A stretch of DNA of 64,000 nt. Origin: DATLXU01 sp035575515. Its GTDB lineage: Bacteria > Acidobacteriota > Blastocatellia > UBA7656. Positions 49,468 to 60,478 of the stretch are shown here, piece by piece. The stretch lies in the NCBI GenBank assembly GCA_035575515.1, contig DATLXU010000022.1:1-64000 (forward strand). Direction: 5' to 3'. The position numbers and the translations under genes are program-made. Numbering within the stretch: position 1 is the stretch's first letter; every line of letters starts with the position of its first letter. The notes below the pieces were generated by a model. That model was not told the DNA's origin. It saw only the letters and a list, made by a program, of their open reading frames with translations, and made no database searches.

Positions 49468-50874
49468 ATGAAGCCCCGTTCGCTCAGAACAAATCTGATA
49501 CTATGGTTCACGCTCATCTTCACGCTCGTGCTGTTGCTGTCGGACTATGCAACCTACACTGTGCTGCAAGACATACTCGTCTCGCAGTGGGACTCGAATC
49601 TTATTTCGATGGCCACGCTTGAAGGCGCGGCGTTCAAAGAGGGTAACGCCCTCGATCTCGAAACTATAAACAATCAACCGCAGCCGCCCGCCCGCTTCAT
49701 CAATCAATTCATTCAGGTGATTGACGAGGCGGGCGCGGTCGTAAAAGAACACGGACTCGCTGCCGACACAGGTCCGCTCATTGACCGCGCGCAACTCGCC
49801 TCTGCCTTCAGCGGCCAGGTCATCACCGCGAGCCGTTATATCGAATCAACTCCGGTGCGCGTGGCCGCAGTCGCAACCGAGCGCGACGGTAAGCCTTTTG
49901 TCATCGCGGTTGGAATGAAGGCTGAGACAATGCGCGGCACGACTTCCGAGATCGCGCTCATACTGCTCGCAATTGATCTCATAGCCATAGCCATCTCAAT
50001 CGCGGGTGGCTATATGATAATCGGCAAGGCGCTTCGTCCCGTTGACCACATAGCCATGCGCGCGCACCAGATCGGCGAAGGCAACCTGCGCCAGCGGCTC
50101 CAGTACATTGATTCAAGCTCGGAGATGGTCCACCTCACAACCGTCTTGAATGAAATGCTCGACAAGCTGCAACGATTGTTTGAGAGCCAGAAGCAATTCG
50201 TTCAGGACGCATCGCACGAATTGCGCTCGCCGCTCGCGGCATTGATTTGCAGGCTCGAAGTTGCGCTTCGCCAGAATCGCTCGGATGAAGAATACCGGCA
50301 GGTCGTGGCCGACGCGCTCGAAGACGCAGCCCGGCTGAAGACGCTGGCCGATGATCTGTTCCTGCTGGCGCGAGCCGATTCAAATAATCTATCAATGGAA
50401 CTCAGAGAGGTATCGCTGTCTGATGTGCTTGCGGCGGTTCACGAGCAACTCAAACCGCTTGCGGAATCACTGGGGATAGAGTTCACCTTCGTCGCTCAAC
50501 CCGATTGCAAAGTTTATGCTGATCGCGCGCGCATTCATCAGGCGTTTCGCAACATCGCGGAAAACGCATTGAAGTACACTCCGCGCGGAGGCCGCGTCAC
50601 GATTCGCATCGCGCGTGACGGCGACCGCATCCGCGCAGACATCGAAGACACAGGCATAGGCATTCCCATCGAAGAGCAGTCGAATATATTCCGCCGCTTC
50701 TATCGAGTAGATCACGCGCGCTCGCGCAGCGACGGCGGCACGGGACTTGGGCTTGCAATCTGCGATCAGATAATTCGCGCGCATCACGGCGAGATAGAAG
50801 TCGAAAGCGCGCCCGGTCGCGGCTCGCGTTTTACAGTGTATCTGACCGCCGAAACCGCGTTGATTGATGAATGA
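49468..50874 (+). CDS. Sensor histidine kinase with HAMP domain
   Basis: The 468-aa kinase has TM helices at about 10-32 and 163-185 flanking a periplasmic sensor of about 130 residues, then HAMP (185-240), HisKA with phospho-His250 in FVQDASHELRSPL, and a HATPase domain with the N box (FRNIAENALKYT), G1 (DTGIGIP) and G2 (GGTGLGLAI). This classical kinase is the cognate partner of the preceding regulator. The signal is not deducible; the sensor domain is not a recognised type. Confidence 0.94.
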   Translation: MKPRSLRTNLILWFTLIFTLVLLLSDYATYTVLQDILVSQWDSNLISMATLEGAAFKEGNALDLETINNQPQPPARFINQFIQVIDEAGAVVKEHGLAADTGPLIDRAQLASAFSGQVITASRYIESTPVRVAAVATERDGKPFVIAVGMKAETMRGTTSEIALILLAIDLIAIAISIAGGYMIIGKALRPVDHIAMRAHQIGEGNLRQRLQYIDSSSEMVHLTTVLNEMLDKLQRLFESQKQFVQDASHELRSPLAALICRLEVALRQNRSDEEYRQVVADALEDAARLKTLADDLFLLARADSNNLSMELREVSLSDVLAAVHEQLKPLAESLGIEFTFVAQPDCKVYADRARIHQAFRNIAENALKYTPRGGRVTIRIARDGDRIRADIEDTGIGIPIEEQSNIFRRFYRVDHARSRSDGGTGLGLAICDQIIRAHHGEIEVESAPGRGSRFTVYLTAETALIDE

Positions 50875-50893
50875 ACCGCGCGCGCAAATACAG

Positions 50894-50967
50894 TTCACTG
50901 CAGAGAGCGCAGAGGTTGCGCAGAGATTTTTTGATTTCCTCTGCGCTCTCTGCGTCTCTGCGGTGAA
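50894..50967. repeat. Inverted repeat R13a (TTCACCGCAGAGA type)
   Basis: TTCACTGCAGAGA at the left and its inverted relative at the right (ending TCTCTGCGGTGAA) enclose GCAGAG units spaced 8-11 bases apart. It lies between the histidine kinase and the PaaK-like gene. Its unit differs from the strict heptads but is shared with R14 at 57 kb. Confidence 0.8.
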
Positions 50968-51027
50968 TCGGCTTCACTCATCATATTCGCTGGCACAACT
51001 CGTCTGCTTGCGTTACTACTATCAGCG

Positions 51028-52317
51028 ATGAGCTTCTACAATCACGAAATCGAAACGCTCGATAGAATAGAACTGCGCCAGATGCAAAGCGGGCGGCTTC
51101 GCGCTCTTTTAAGCGAGATTGCCGCGAACGAGTTTTATCAAGAAAAATTCCGCGCCGCAGGAATCGAACCGTTGCGCATTGTGCGAGCGGAAGATTTGCT
51201 ATGGCTTCCCTTCACCAATAAAGCCGAGCTTATCGAAGAGCAAACCAGCCATCCGCCATTCGGTCGCTTGCTCACTTATCCGCTTTCGCGCTATCGCTAC
51301 TTTCATCAGACATCGGGCACGACAGGCCGGGCGTTGCGATGGCTCGACACGCAGGAAAGTTGGGACTGGTGGACAAGGTGCTGGGGCTACGTCTACAAAG
51401 CTGCGGGCGTGATCGAAGACGACGTAGTTTTTTGCGCGTTCTCGTTCGGCCCGTATATCAGCCACTGGACCGCCATTTCAGGCGCGTGGCACACGGGCGC
51501 AATGTGCGTATCGGGAGGAGGCATGAACTCCGAGCAACGCCTGCAATCAATCATTGATAATCAATGCACAGTGATTGTCTGCACGCCAACCTACGCGCTG
51601 CATCTGGCAGAAGTCGCGCGCGGGCGCGGCGTTGACCTTCGCGCGACCTCGATTCGCGCGGGCATTCACGCGGGCGAGCCGGGCGCGAGCCTTCCGAACG
51701 TCAAGCAAGCGATTGAAAGCGCGTGGGGCATGAAGTGCTTCGATCACGCGGGCGCGACCGAAGTCGGCGCGTGGGCTTTCGATTGTGGCAAAGGGTCGGG
51801 CGCAATCCACCTCAACGAAGCCGAGTTCATCTTTGAAGTGATTGATCCATCGAGCGGCGAACCCTTAAACGAAGGCGAGCGTGGAGAGCTTGTGATAACC
51901 AATCTTGGACGCGGCGCGATGCCCGTCATTCGCTACCGCACTGGCGATCTTGTCGAGATAACCACGAAGCCGTGCCCGTGCGGGCGCAGTTTTGCGCGCA
52001 TTCGCGGCGGCGTGCTTGGGCGCGCTGACGATATGATGATAGTGCGCGGCGTGAACCTTTATCCGAGCGCGATTGATAATCTCATCCGCAGCATTCCGCA
52101 CATCGTTGAATACGAAGTCGTCATTCGTCGCATCGAAGAGATGGACGATCTGTTAGTCAAAATCGAAACTGACGATGGAATCTCTTTTGATGAAGTGTCG
52201 CGGTGGCTGCTTCACGCCTTTCGCAATCAATTCAACATACGCGTGAGCTTGGAGCAGGCCGCGCAGGGGAGCCTCCCGCGATACGAATTCAAAGCGCGCA
52301 GGTATAAAAGGCAGTAG
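51028..52317 (+). CDS. Phenylacetate-CoA ligase-like adenylating enzyme (PaaK family)
   Basis: The 429-aa protein belongs to the ANL superfamily. It has the AMP-binding motif YFHQTSGTTGRALRW (P-loop-like), FDHAGATEVGAWAFD, YRTGDLVEI, RSFARIRGG and DDMMIVRGVNLYPSAID before the C-terminal swivelling domain. It activates a carboxylic acid as AMP ester and likely makes a CoA thioester. It is closest in layout to phenylacetate-CoA ligase, though other aryl acids cannot be excluded. No paa operon is near. Its stop codon lies in repeat R9. Confidence 0.88.
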   Translation: MSFYNHEIETLDRIELRQMQSGRLRALLSEIAANEFYQEKFRAAGIEPLRIVRAEDLLWLPFTNKAELIEEQTSHPPFGRLLTYPLSRYRYFHQTSGTTGRALRWLDTQESWDWWTRCWGYVYKAAGVIEDDVVFCAFSFGPYISHWTAISGAWHTGAMCVSGGGMNSEQRLQSIIDNQCTVIVCTPTYALHLAEVARGRGVDLRATSIRAGIHAGEPGASLPNVKQAIESAWGMKCFDHAGATEVGAWAFDCGKGSGAIHLNEAEFIFEVIDPSSGEPLNEGERGELVITNLGRGAMPVIRYRTGDLVEITTKPCPCGRSFARIRGGVLGRADDMMIVRGVNLYPSAIDNLIRSIPHIVEYEVVIRRIEEMDDLLVKIETDDGISFDEVSRWLLHAFRNQFNIRVSLEQAAQGSLPRYEFKARRYKRQ

Positions 52318-52407
52318 GCGGTAGGCAGTTTTATCAATGGCGGATGCTGTGCGTTCTTCGAGTACTGCTAGCAATCGAAATGCTAACAGCTAACTGCCTA
52401 CCGCCGC
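52310..52407. repeat. Heptad inverted repeat R9 carrying both convergent stop codons
   Basis: The left arm (52310-52330) has GGCAGTA, GGCGGTA, GGCAGTT; the right arm (52382-52407) has GCTAACA, GCTAACT, GCCTACC. The stop of the PaaK-like gene (+) is in the left arm, and the stop of the KaiC-REC gene (-) is in the right arm. Confidence 0.85.
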
Positions 52408-54767
52408 AGGTCGCTCGCGCGGCGGTGGCCGTTGGTTTCGTTCTTCGGGGCAGGCTTTGTTTCGCCGGTTTCTTCAAGCTCAGGGAAGCTGCGCAGCCAC
52501 AGCGAAGGCTCCTCGTTCATCTCGACCATAACGCGCTCGTTGAGTCGCCGGATGAAAGCGCGCGCGCCCGACGCGTCCGCGTCTGTCAGAAGTATAACGA
52601 GGTCGTTGCGCGGATTGGTCGAGATCAAATCCGTGTCGCGCACGAGCGTGCTCACTATCTCGAAAAGCCTCAGGACATCCCGCCCGCCGTTTGAGGTCAT
52701 ATGCCGCAATCGGCACCCGACTATTGAAAAGGGCGAGCCATTAGCCAGCCCTGTGCGGACGCGTCGCTCGACCTCTGCGGCAAATTTGTCGTATGGCGTG
52801 AACTGGTCGCTGCCCGACCCGATGGACATAATCGCAGGCTCGAAGATATGGCCAGGTATCGCAGGCGAAGATGATTCTGCAGTAGCGCGTTCGCCCGCTG
52901 CGCGTACGGTGATTATCCATGAATCAATGTTGCGGTATCGCGCTATTAACTGCCGCGCTTTCTGCTGAAGTTCCTTAACTATGAACGGCTTGGTCAAAAA
53001 ATAATCCGCGCCAAGCTCTGCCGCCATCACGCGGTCGCTTGCGCGGATGCGCGTGCCCGATATTATTATGACTGGCATGTTGAGGTTCGAACGAATGTGC
53101 GCCAGCACTTTGAAACCATCAACGACCGGAAGATCAACGTCTAAAATGACGAGGTCGGGCTTGAATGAAATCAGCTTCGCAAGCCCGCTCACGCCGTCGT
53201 GAACCTTCTCGACAGTGTATTCGCTGAGCGCCTCAGCCGCCTGCTCACACGATGCGATGTCATCATCAATGATGAGGATGTTGAAATCTTTCGGGTTTAC
53301 ATTATCGCTTGTCGCGCGCTCTGCGTGTGCGGCCCGTCGCGATGCATTCAACTGCGGCGCCAGCTCAGACTGGAGCAGCGATTCCGTTTTCGATTCGGGC
53401 GGGCGCAGCAATAACTCGACGGTTCGCGCAGCGAGCGCCGATTCTATCTTCGCGTCGGATGCGCGCTTGCGTCTGCGCGGCGCTTCGCTTTCTGTCGGAG
53501 CTGAGTCAACGCGCTGCCTATGCCTCGCTTCAAGCGAATCAGAAACTGGCTGAGCTTCATCGGCATCCGTATAAGATTGCGAATATGTTTCTGGTGCCGA
53601 CTCGCGCGTTCGCTCTTCGGCCTGCTCAAGCTCAGGTATGTCAAGATCGAGTGGCGAGGGGCTGACGGTCAACTCTTCGATTAATGCCGTCACATCATCC
53701 GATTGCGATGCCTGCGTAGAAGCAGCCGCTCGCGGCTTTGATTGCCATACTAAAGCCATCGTGTTCAAATTTCCTGCATCCGGCGATTCAGCCGCCCCGT
53801 CTTCCGGCTGCGAGGCAGCGGCGGGTTTGTCGAGACCGTAAAACAGATCGGGCGCGACCGAGTCGAAGTCAACAGGCTCAAATGCGATTTTATCTTCGCC
53901 CGATTCGCCAGCCGCTGGAAGGGTCGCGATTGATTTCGGTATCCCGCTTAAATCATCTTCGACAGTCTGCTGTTTATTAGGCGACGAAAGCTCTGCGGTC
54001 GAACGCTCTGACGATGCATTGCTAACAGCTTCGGCTTCGCGCGATTGTTTGCTATGAATGACAGAGCGCATTCGTTCTGCCTTAAACTGCTCGTGCGCGC
54101 GAGCGAGCATAAAGACTCCGCGCGACGGGTCGACTTCTATTGGCTGATCGGAGATTACGGGCGACTTCTCGAAGACCATAAAACGCGTCGCGCGATCATC
54201 TATATCTCTCACTTCAAAGCGGAATACTTCGGCGACGAGCGGCGTGAAGCTGCGAACAATTTCGTGATCATCGCCGCTAGCGACGAGCGCGACTGTCGCG
54301 CCGAACGAGCGCGACCAATCGGCAAATTCAAGAGCGCGCGATTGAAGATTTCCTTCATCGCTTGCGACAAGTGTCGTGACCGGATCAATGACAAGGCGGT
54401 GCGGGCGAGTTTCGCCAAGCAGCCATTCAAGCTCGCGAAGGACGGGGGCGAGCTCGCGCAGCCGTGAGATTTGTTGAATTACGTCGTCTGAGTATTCAAG
54501 TATGACGAGCCTGCCGCTATAAACATCTTCGAGGCAATCGTAGCCCAAACGGGCAAAGCGGCGCACTGCATCTTCGGGCGAGTAGCGAATGACGAGCGCG
54601 CCGTTTTCGCCGCGCTTGAGTCCCTCGATGAGAAACTTGATTCCAAAGAGCGATTTGCCTGCCGATTCGCCGTGGACGAGATATAGCTGGCCGCTTTCGA
54701 GGCCTCCCATCAGCTTATCAACCGGCTCGATGCCGCTCGGTATAATGTTCTGGGCAGTTGTTTCCAT
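52398..54767 (-). CDS. KaiC-like ATPase fused to a receiver and a degenerate GGDEF-like domain
   Basis: A soluble 789-aa regulator. Residues about 5-235 form a KaiC/RecA-like ATPase (GIEPVDKLMGGLESGQLYLVHGESAGKS with Walker A, then RLVIDPVTTL as Walker B). A long low-complexity linker (about 240-500, rich in Ser, Glu, Ala) leads to a receiver domain (ILIIDDDIASC, then DLVILDVDLPVVDG with Asp, TKPF with Lys). The C-terminus resembles a GGDEF fold (FSIVGCRLRHM, then NPRNDLVILLTD in place of the motif) but lacks the signature, so it is likely inactive. The start at 54767 is chosen over the ATG at 54809 to begin close to the KaiC motif; the ribosome site is weak. Confidence 0.82.
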   Translation of the reverse strand: METTAQNIIPSGIEPVDKLMGGLESGQLYLVHGESAGKSLFGIKFLIEGLKRGENGALVIRYSPEDAVRRFARLGYDCLEDVYSGRLVILEYSDDVIQQISRLRELAPVLRELEWLLGETRPHRLVIDPVTTLVASDEGNLQSRALEFADWSRSFGATVALVASGDDHEIVRSFTPLVAEVFRFEVRDIDDRATRFMVFEKSPVISDQPIEVDPSRGVFMLARAHEQFKAERMRSVIHSKQSREAEAVSNASSERSTAELSSPNKQQTVEDDLSGIPKSIATLPAAGESGEDKIAFEPVDFDSVAPDLFYGLDKPAAASQPEDGAAESPDAGNLNTMALVWQSKPRAAASTQASQSDDVTALIEELTVSPSPLDLDIPELEQAEERTRESAPETYSQSYTDADEAQPVSDSLEARHRQRVDSAPTESEAPRRRKRASDAKIESALAARTVELLLRPPESKTESLLQSELAPQLNASRRAAHAERATSDNVNPKDFNILIIDDDIASCEQAAEALSEYTVEKVHDGVSGLAKLISFKPDLVILDVDLPVVDGFKVLAHIRSNLNMPVIIISGTRIRASDRVMAAELGADYFLTKPFIVKELQQKARQLIARYRNIDSWIITVRAAGERATAESSSPAIPGHIFEPAIMSIGSGSDQFTPYDKFAAEVERRVRTGLANGSPFSIVGCRLRHMTSNGGRDVLRLFEIVSTLVRDTDLISTNPRNDLVILLTDADASGARAFIRRLNERVMVEMNEEPSLWLRSFPELEETGETKPAPKNETNGHRRASDLRR

Positions 54768-55026
54768 AATCTCACAGCGCGCTCGAACGAGTTCGGTTGC
54801 AGGGACCACCTCTCAAGAGAATAAAGTTGAGCCACGCGCGGGTCAACATAAAAATCTTGCAATATCGAATAAATAACTACAACACACAACCGCAAAAAGC
54901 CGCCGTCCCGCGCGTCCATTTTTATTAAATGAAGAATGGCACGGGTATACCAGCCCCTAACCTTTTCGGCTGAGAAAGCCGGGGCCCATCTGATTCGGCA
55001 GCCTTACTCGCTTGCGAGAGTATCCA

Positions 55027-57018
55027 TCAAGGAAGCGCAAAAGCGACGACGTAATCGCCCATCTTCGTGCCTAGCTTGCCATGGCCTCCGGCTGCGATTA
55101 CGACGTACTGCTTGCCGTTCACTTTATAAGTCATCGGCGTGGCTTGTGCGCTCGCGGGCACCTCGCCGCTCCAAACTTCTTTGCCCGTTTCAATGTCAAA
55201 AGCGCGCAAACGAGTATCCATCGCAGCGGCGATAAAGACAAGCCCTCCGGCAGTGACGATTCCACCGCCAAGATTGATTGATCCCCATTCTTTCGCTTTC
55301 GGAAAGATCGAAAGCTGCGGAATCGTTCCGAGCGGAACTTCCCATTTCATCCGACCCGTTGAAAGATCAATCGCCGTGAGCGCTCCCCACGGCGGAGCAT
55401 TGCACGGCGCTCCGCTCGGCGCTCTGAGCGGCTCGCGATAAGCCATAAGATTATCAGTCATCAGCCCGAATTCGCCCTGCAAGCGATTCCCTTCGCTTGT
55501 CTTTCTCAGCTTGTCAAACTCTTCGCGCGGCATCAATCGCACTACGGTCGCGAGCCGGTTCGTGCTTGTCACGAGGATGTTGCGGCGCGGGTCGTAAGCC
55601 ATGCCTCCCCAGTTGATGCCGCCGACGTTGCCGGGAAACATCACGGTGCCTTCAAAGCTCGGAGGAGTGAATATGCCTTCCGACCGCAGCGACCTGATCC
55701 GCTCGCGACACCAATCGCGGTCGGATTGTGTTATCCCCCACGCGTCATCTGGCGTTAGCTTATTCGGGCCAACGGGACGCGGAAGAACCGGGAACGGCTG
55801 AGTGGCCGAAGCCTGCTCGCCAGCAACTGTGCTCTTGGGAACGGCTCGCTCTTCAACCGGAAAGAGCGATTTGCCTGTCCTGCGGTCGAGCACAAAAATG
55901 TGGCCCATCTTTGTCGCGACCGCGACTGCTGGAATCTCTCGCTCGTTTCTCCTTATGTTGATAAGCACAGGCTGCGCCGCAACATCGTAATCCCACAGGT
56001 CGTGATGCACGACTTGAAAATGCCATACAACTTTTCCCGTCGAAGCGCGAAGTGCGACGACTGAATTGGCATAGAGGTTATCGCCCTTGCGCTCGCCGCC
56101 ATAAAAATCCGGGCTTGGGCTGCTCGTCGGCACGAAGACAAGATCGCGCTCAGGGTCAGCCGAGATGATTGACCAAGCGTTGGCCGCGCCTGCGCGCCGC
56201 GCGCCGTCAGCCTGCCACGTTTTTTGCGCGGGGTCTTGAACACCCGTCGGTATAGGGTCCCACGACCACCACAGTTTTCCCGTGCGAGCGTCGTAAGCAC
56301 GCACCACTCCGCGCTCGACTTCAAGCCCGCGATTATCGCCCATCGAAGAACCTACAACGATGAGATCGTTTATCACAGCAGGGGGCGATGTGACTTGGTA
56401 TTGCCCGCGATCCCGCAGTCGCACGCCTTCGGTGAGATCAACCTGGCCCCTGACTCCGAAATCTTCGCAAGGCGCGCCCGTCTTTGCGTCGAGCGCGATC
56501 AATCGCGCGTCGAGAGTCGCGACGTAGATTCTGCGACGGCAAGTTGAATCGGCTCCGGCCTTCTGATCAATCCATGTTGAGACTCCGCGCGAAGCGACTT
56601 CGGAATAGTTGACCGATAAATCCACCTTGGGATCATAGGTCCATCGCTCTTTGCCCGTTTGAGGGTCGAGCGCGATCACGCGGCTGAAAGGCGTCGTCAA
56701 ATAAAGCGTGCCGTCAACAAGAATGGGAGTGGCTTCAAACGCGGCTTTGCCAGCAGAGCGACCCTTTACGTCCGCAACTCCTGTGCGATACGTCCATGCG
56801 ACTTTGAGATCTTTTATATTCTGACGACTGATCTGATCGAGCGGCGAATAGCGCGAGCCGCCCACGTCATGTCCGTAGGCTGACCATTCGCTGTGATTTG
56901 AGGATGGTTGAGCTTTGGCTTTTGCGGGTTTGCGGTGAATCTGCGCCAACGAAAAAGATGGCAAAAGCGTTGCGGCAAACAAGAGCAATGCCATTGCTCT
57001 CACAATTCGCGTACTCAT
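55027..57018 (-). CDS. Secreted PQQ-dependent dehydrogenase (quinoprotein)
   Basis: The 663-aa periplasmic enzyme has a signal peptide (about 1-25) and an eight-bladed PQQ propeller. Blade motifs include WSAYGHDVGGSRYSPLDQI at the start, GKERWTYDP, LYLTTPFSRVIALDPQTG, SPPAVINDLIVVGSSMGDN and NLYANSVVALRASTGKVVWHFQVVHHDLWDYD, with the last also binding the cofactor. The layout is like the soluble part of membrane glucose dehydrogenase or related alcohol dehydrogenases, without an obvious TM domain or cytochrome tail. The substrate cannot be told. An upstream repeat (R14) separates it from the preceding minus-strand promoter region. Confidence 0.87.
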   Translation of the reverse strand: MSTRIVRAMALLLFAATLLPSFSLAQIHRKPAKAKAQPSSNHSEWSAYGHDVGGSRYSPLDQISRQNIKDLKVAWTYRTGVADVKGRSAGKAAFEATPILVDGTLYLTTPFSRVIALDPQTGKERWTYDPKVDLSVNYSEVASRGVSTWIDQKAGADSTCRRRIYVATLDARLIALDAKTGAPCEDFGVRGQVDLTEGVRLRDRGQYQVTSPPAVINDLIVVGSSMGDNRGLEVERGVVRAYDARTGKLWWSWDPIPTGVQDPAQKTWQADGARRAGAANAWSIISADPERDLVFVPTSSPSPDFYGGERKGDNLYANSVVALRASTGKVVWHFQVVHHDLWDYDVAAQPVLINIRRNEREIPAVAVATKMGHIFVLDRRTGKSLFPVEERAVPKSTVAGEQASATQPFPVLPRPVGPNKLTPDDAWGITQSDRDWCRERIRSLRSEGIFTPPSFEGTVMFPGNVGGINWGGMAYDPRRNILVTSTNRLATVVRLMPREEFDKLRKTSEGNRLQGEFGLMTDNLMAYREPLRAPSGAPCNAPPWGALTAIDLSTGRMKWEVPLGTIPQLSIFPKAKEWGSINLGGGIVTAGGLVFIAAAMDTRLRAFDIETGKEVWSGEVPASAQATPMTYKVNGKQYVVIAAGGHGKLGTKMGDYVVAFALP

Positions 57019-57053
57019 CTAATTATCCTTTGGACCTTTGGTATTCGAGTTAA

Positions 57054-57146
57054 TTCACCGCAGAGACACAGGGGGATGCAGAGGTTTCGCAGCTAAAGAA
57101 TTGAAGCTTTACGGTTCCTCTGCGCCCTATGTTTCTCTACGGTGAA
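57054..57146. repeat. Inverted repeat R14 (TTCACCGCAGAGA type)
   Basis: TTCACCGCAGAGA (57054-57066) at the left and TCTCTACGGTGAA (to 57146) at the right enclose GCAGAG-containing units. It lies between the PQQ dehydrogenase and glnS, and is the second copy of the R13a family. Confidence 0.8.
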
Positions 57147-57162
57147 TACCTTAACGAGTCTC

Positions 57163-58881
<1,719 letters not shown>

Positions 58882-58915
58882 TTGTTTCTTTTATCTCCTA
58901 TACAAGAACTTCTTG

Positions 58916-60406
58916 TCACTTGCCAACCAGATCAACTGCGCGGCGGAGCCGTTCAACGGTGCGCTCGCGTCCGAGTGTGACCATTATGTCGAACATTCCC
59001 GGACCAACAGCCTGCCCCGTCAGCGCGGTGCGCGCAGCGTTGATTAAGAGTCCCGCTTTCACACCTTGTTCCTCAGAATAGGCTCTGAGAGCCTTTTCCG
59101 TGCCATCGTGCGTGAACTCGTTGAGCGCGGCCAGACGATCCGCGAGGCCCGGAAGCAACGTTTTCAGCCGCTCGTCCTTCAGGTTCTTCTTCACGGCGGC
59201 TTCTTCATATTCAAACTCGTTCGAAAAATACGGTCGCCCCAAAGTAGCGAAATCTACGGTCGTGCGATAGCGCGCGCGCAGCAGGTCAACCGTACGAAGT
59301 AACCACTCGCGCTGCTCGCCTGCATACTCGTCGCGCCACAGGCCGTGCTTTTTCAATTGGTCAGCTACAAGCGGCGCGAGTTCATCAACCGGCATCGCTC
59401 GCATGTACTCAGCGTTCATCCACAGGGCTTTCGGGTCGGTCCAGTTCTGCGGATCGTTTTCATGAAAATTGAAAACGGCGGATGCTTTATTGATGCCGTC
59501 GAGCGAGAATTTTTCTATCATCTCGTCGCGCGACATGATTTCCTGATCGCCTCCGGGCGACCATCCCAGCAGCGCAAGGAAGTTCACGAGCGCGTCGGGC
59601 AGGAATCCGCGATCTCGATACGTCGTAACCGATACGACTTCGCCGTGCTTGCGCTTCGACAGCTTCTCTTTGCCCGGCGCGATGATCAGCGGCAGGTGGC
59701 CGAACTTCGGAGGTTCAACGCCGAGCGCTCTGTAAATCAAAACCTGCTTATGCGTATTCGTCAGATGATCCTGCCCGCGAATCACATGAGTTATCCCCAT
59801 CTCGATGTCGTCAACGACGACCGAGAGATTATAAAGCGGGTGACCATCTGAGCGAATCAGCACGAGGTCTTCGATGTCCGCGTAGTCGCGCTCCTGCGGG
59901 CCGTACACCATGTCATCGAACCGGGACACGCCCGTTTCGGGAACTTTCAATCTGACAGCGGCCCGCTCGCCTGCCTCAATTCGATCCAACGCTTCTTTAA
60001 GCGGCAGGTCGCGGTAAGGATTCCGCTCTTTGCCTGCCTGCGCTCGCGCGCGGTCAACTATTCTCTCTCCGATAGTGCGGTCGTCGGTCTGTTCTTTCGG
60101 AGTGAAGTCGTAATAGGCTTTGCCTTCTTCGACGAGCCGTCGCGCAGCGGCGCGATGCTCGTCGACGAACGACGATTGAAAGAATGGCCCTTCGTCGGCA
60201 TCGAGCCTGAGCCAGTGCAAGCCTTCAAGTATTCCCTGCACCATCGCTTCTGACGAGCGTTGAATATCTGTGTCTTCGATGCGCAGGATGAACGTGCCAT
60301 TGTGCTTGCGCGCGAATAACCAGTTGAACAAAGCGGTGCGCGCGCCGCCTACGTGAAGATAGCCGGTAGGCGACGGGGCGAAACGAACTCTCACAGTCTC
60401 AGCCAT
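58916..60406 (-). CDS. gltX: Glutamyl-tRNA synthetase
   Basis: GluRS charges tRNA-Glu. The 496-aa class I enzyme starts with VRFAPSPTGYLHVGGARTALFNWLFA, then RIEDTD, and has KLSKRKHGEV as KMSKS. The C-terminal helical part (about 330-490) is the anticodon-binding domain. It is adjacent to and upstream of glnS (34 bases apart), and the two are paralogs, so the pair may have arisen by duplication or by transfer of glnS next to gltX. Confidence 0.95.
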   Translation of the reverse strand: MAETVRVRFAPSPTGYLHVGGARTALFNWLFARKHNGTFILRIEDTDIQRSSEAMVQGILEGLHWLRLDADEGPFFQSSFVDEHRAAARRLVEEGKAYYDFTPKEQTDDRTIGERIVDRARAQAGKERNPYRDLPLKEALDRIEAGERAAVRLKVPETGVSRFDDMVYGPQERDYADIEDLVLIRSDGHPLYNLSVVVDDIEMGITHVIRGQDHLTNTHKQVLIYRALGVEPPKFGHLPLIIAPGKEKLSKRKHGEVVSVTTYRDRGFLPDALVNFLALLGWSPGGDQEIMSRDEMIEKFSLDGINKASAVFNFHENDPQNWTDPKALWMNAEYMRAMPVDELAPLVADQLKKHGLWRDEYAGEQREWLLRTVDLLRARYRTTVDFATLGRPYFSNEFEYEEAAVKKNLKDERLKTLLPGLADRLAALNEFTHDGTEKALRAYSEEQGVKAGLLINAARTALTGQAVGPGMFDIMVTLGRERTVERLRRAVDLVGK

Positions 60407-60478
60407 ATCAATCTCCAGTGCCAGAAACTTTTAGATTAGCAGTACGCGCTTGAGGGCGCAAATTTCAGTGGGATTGAA

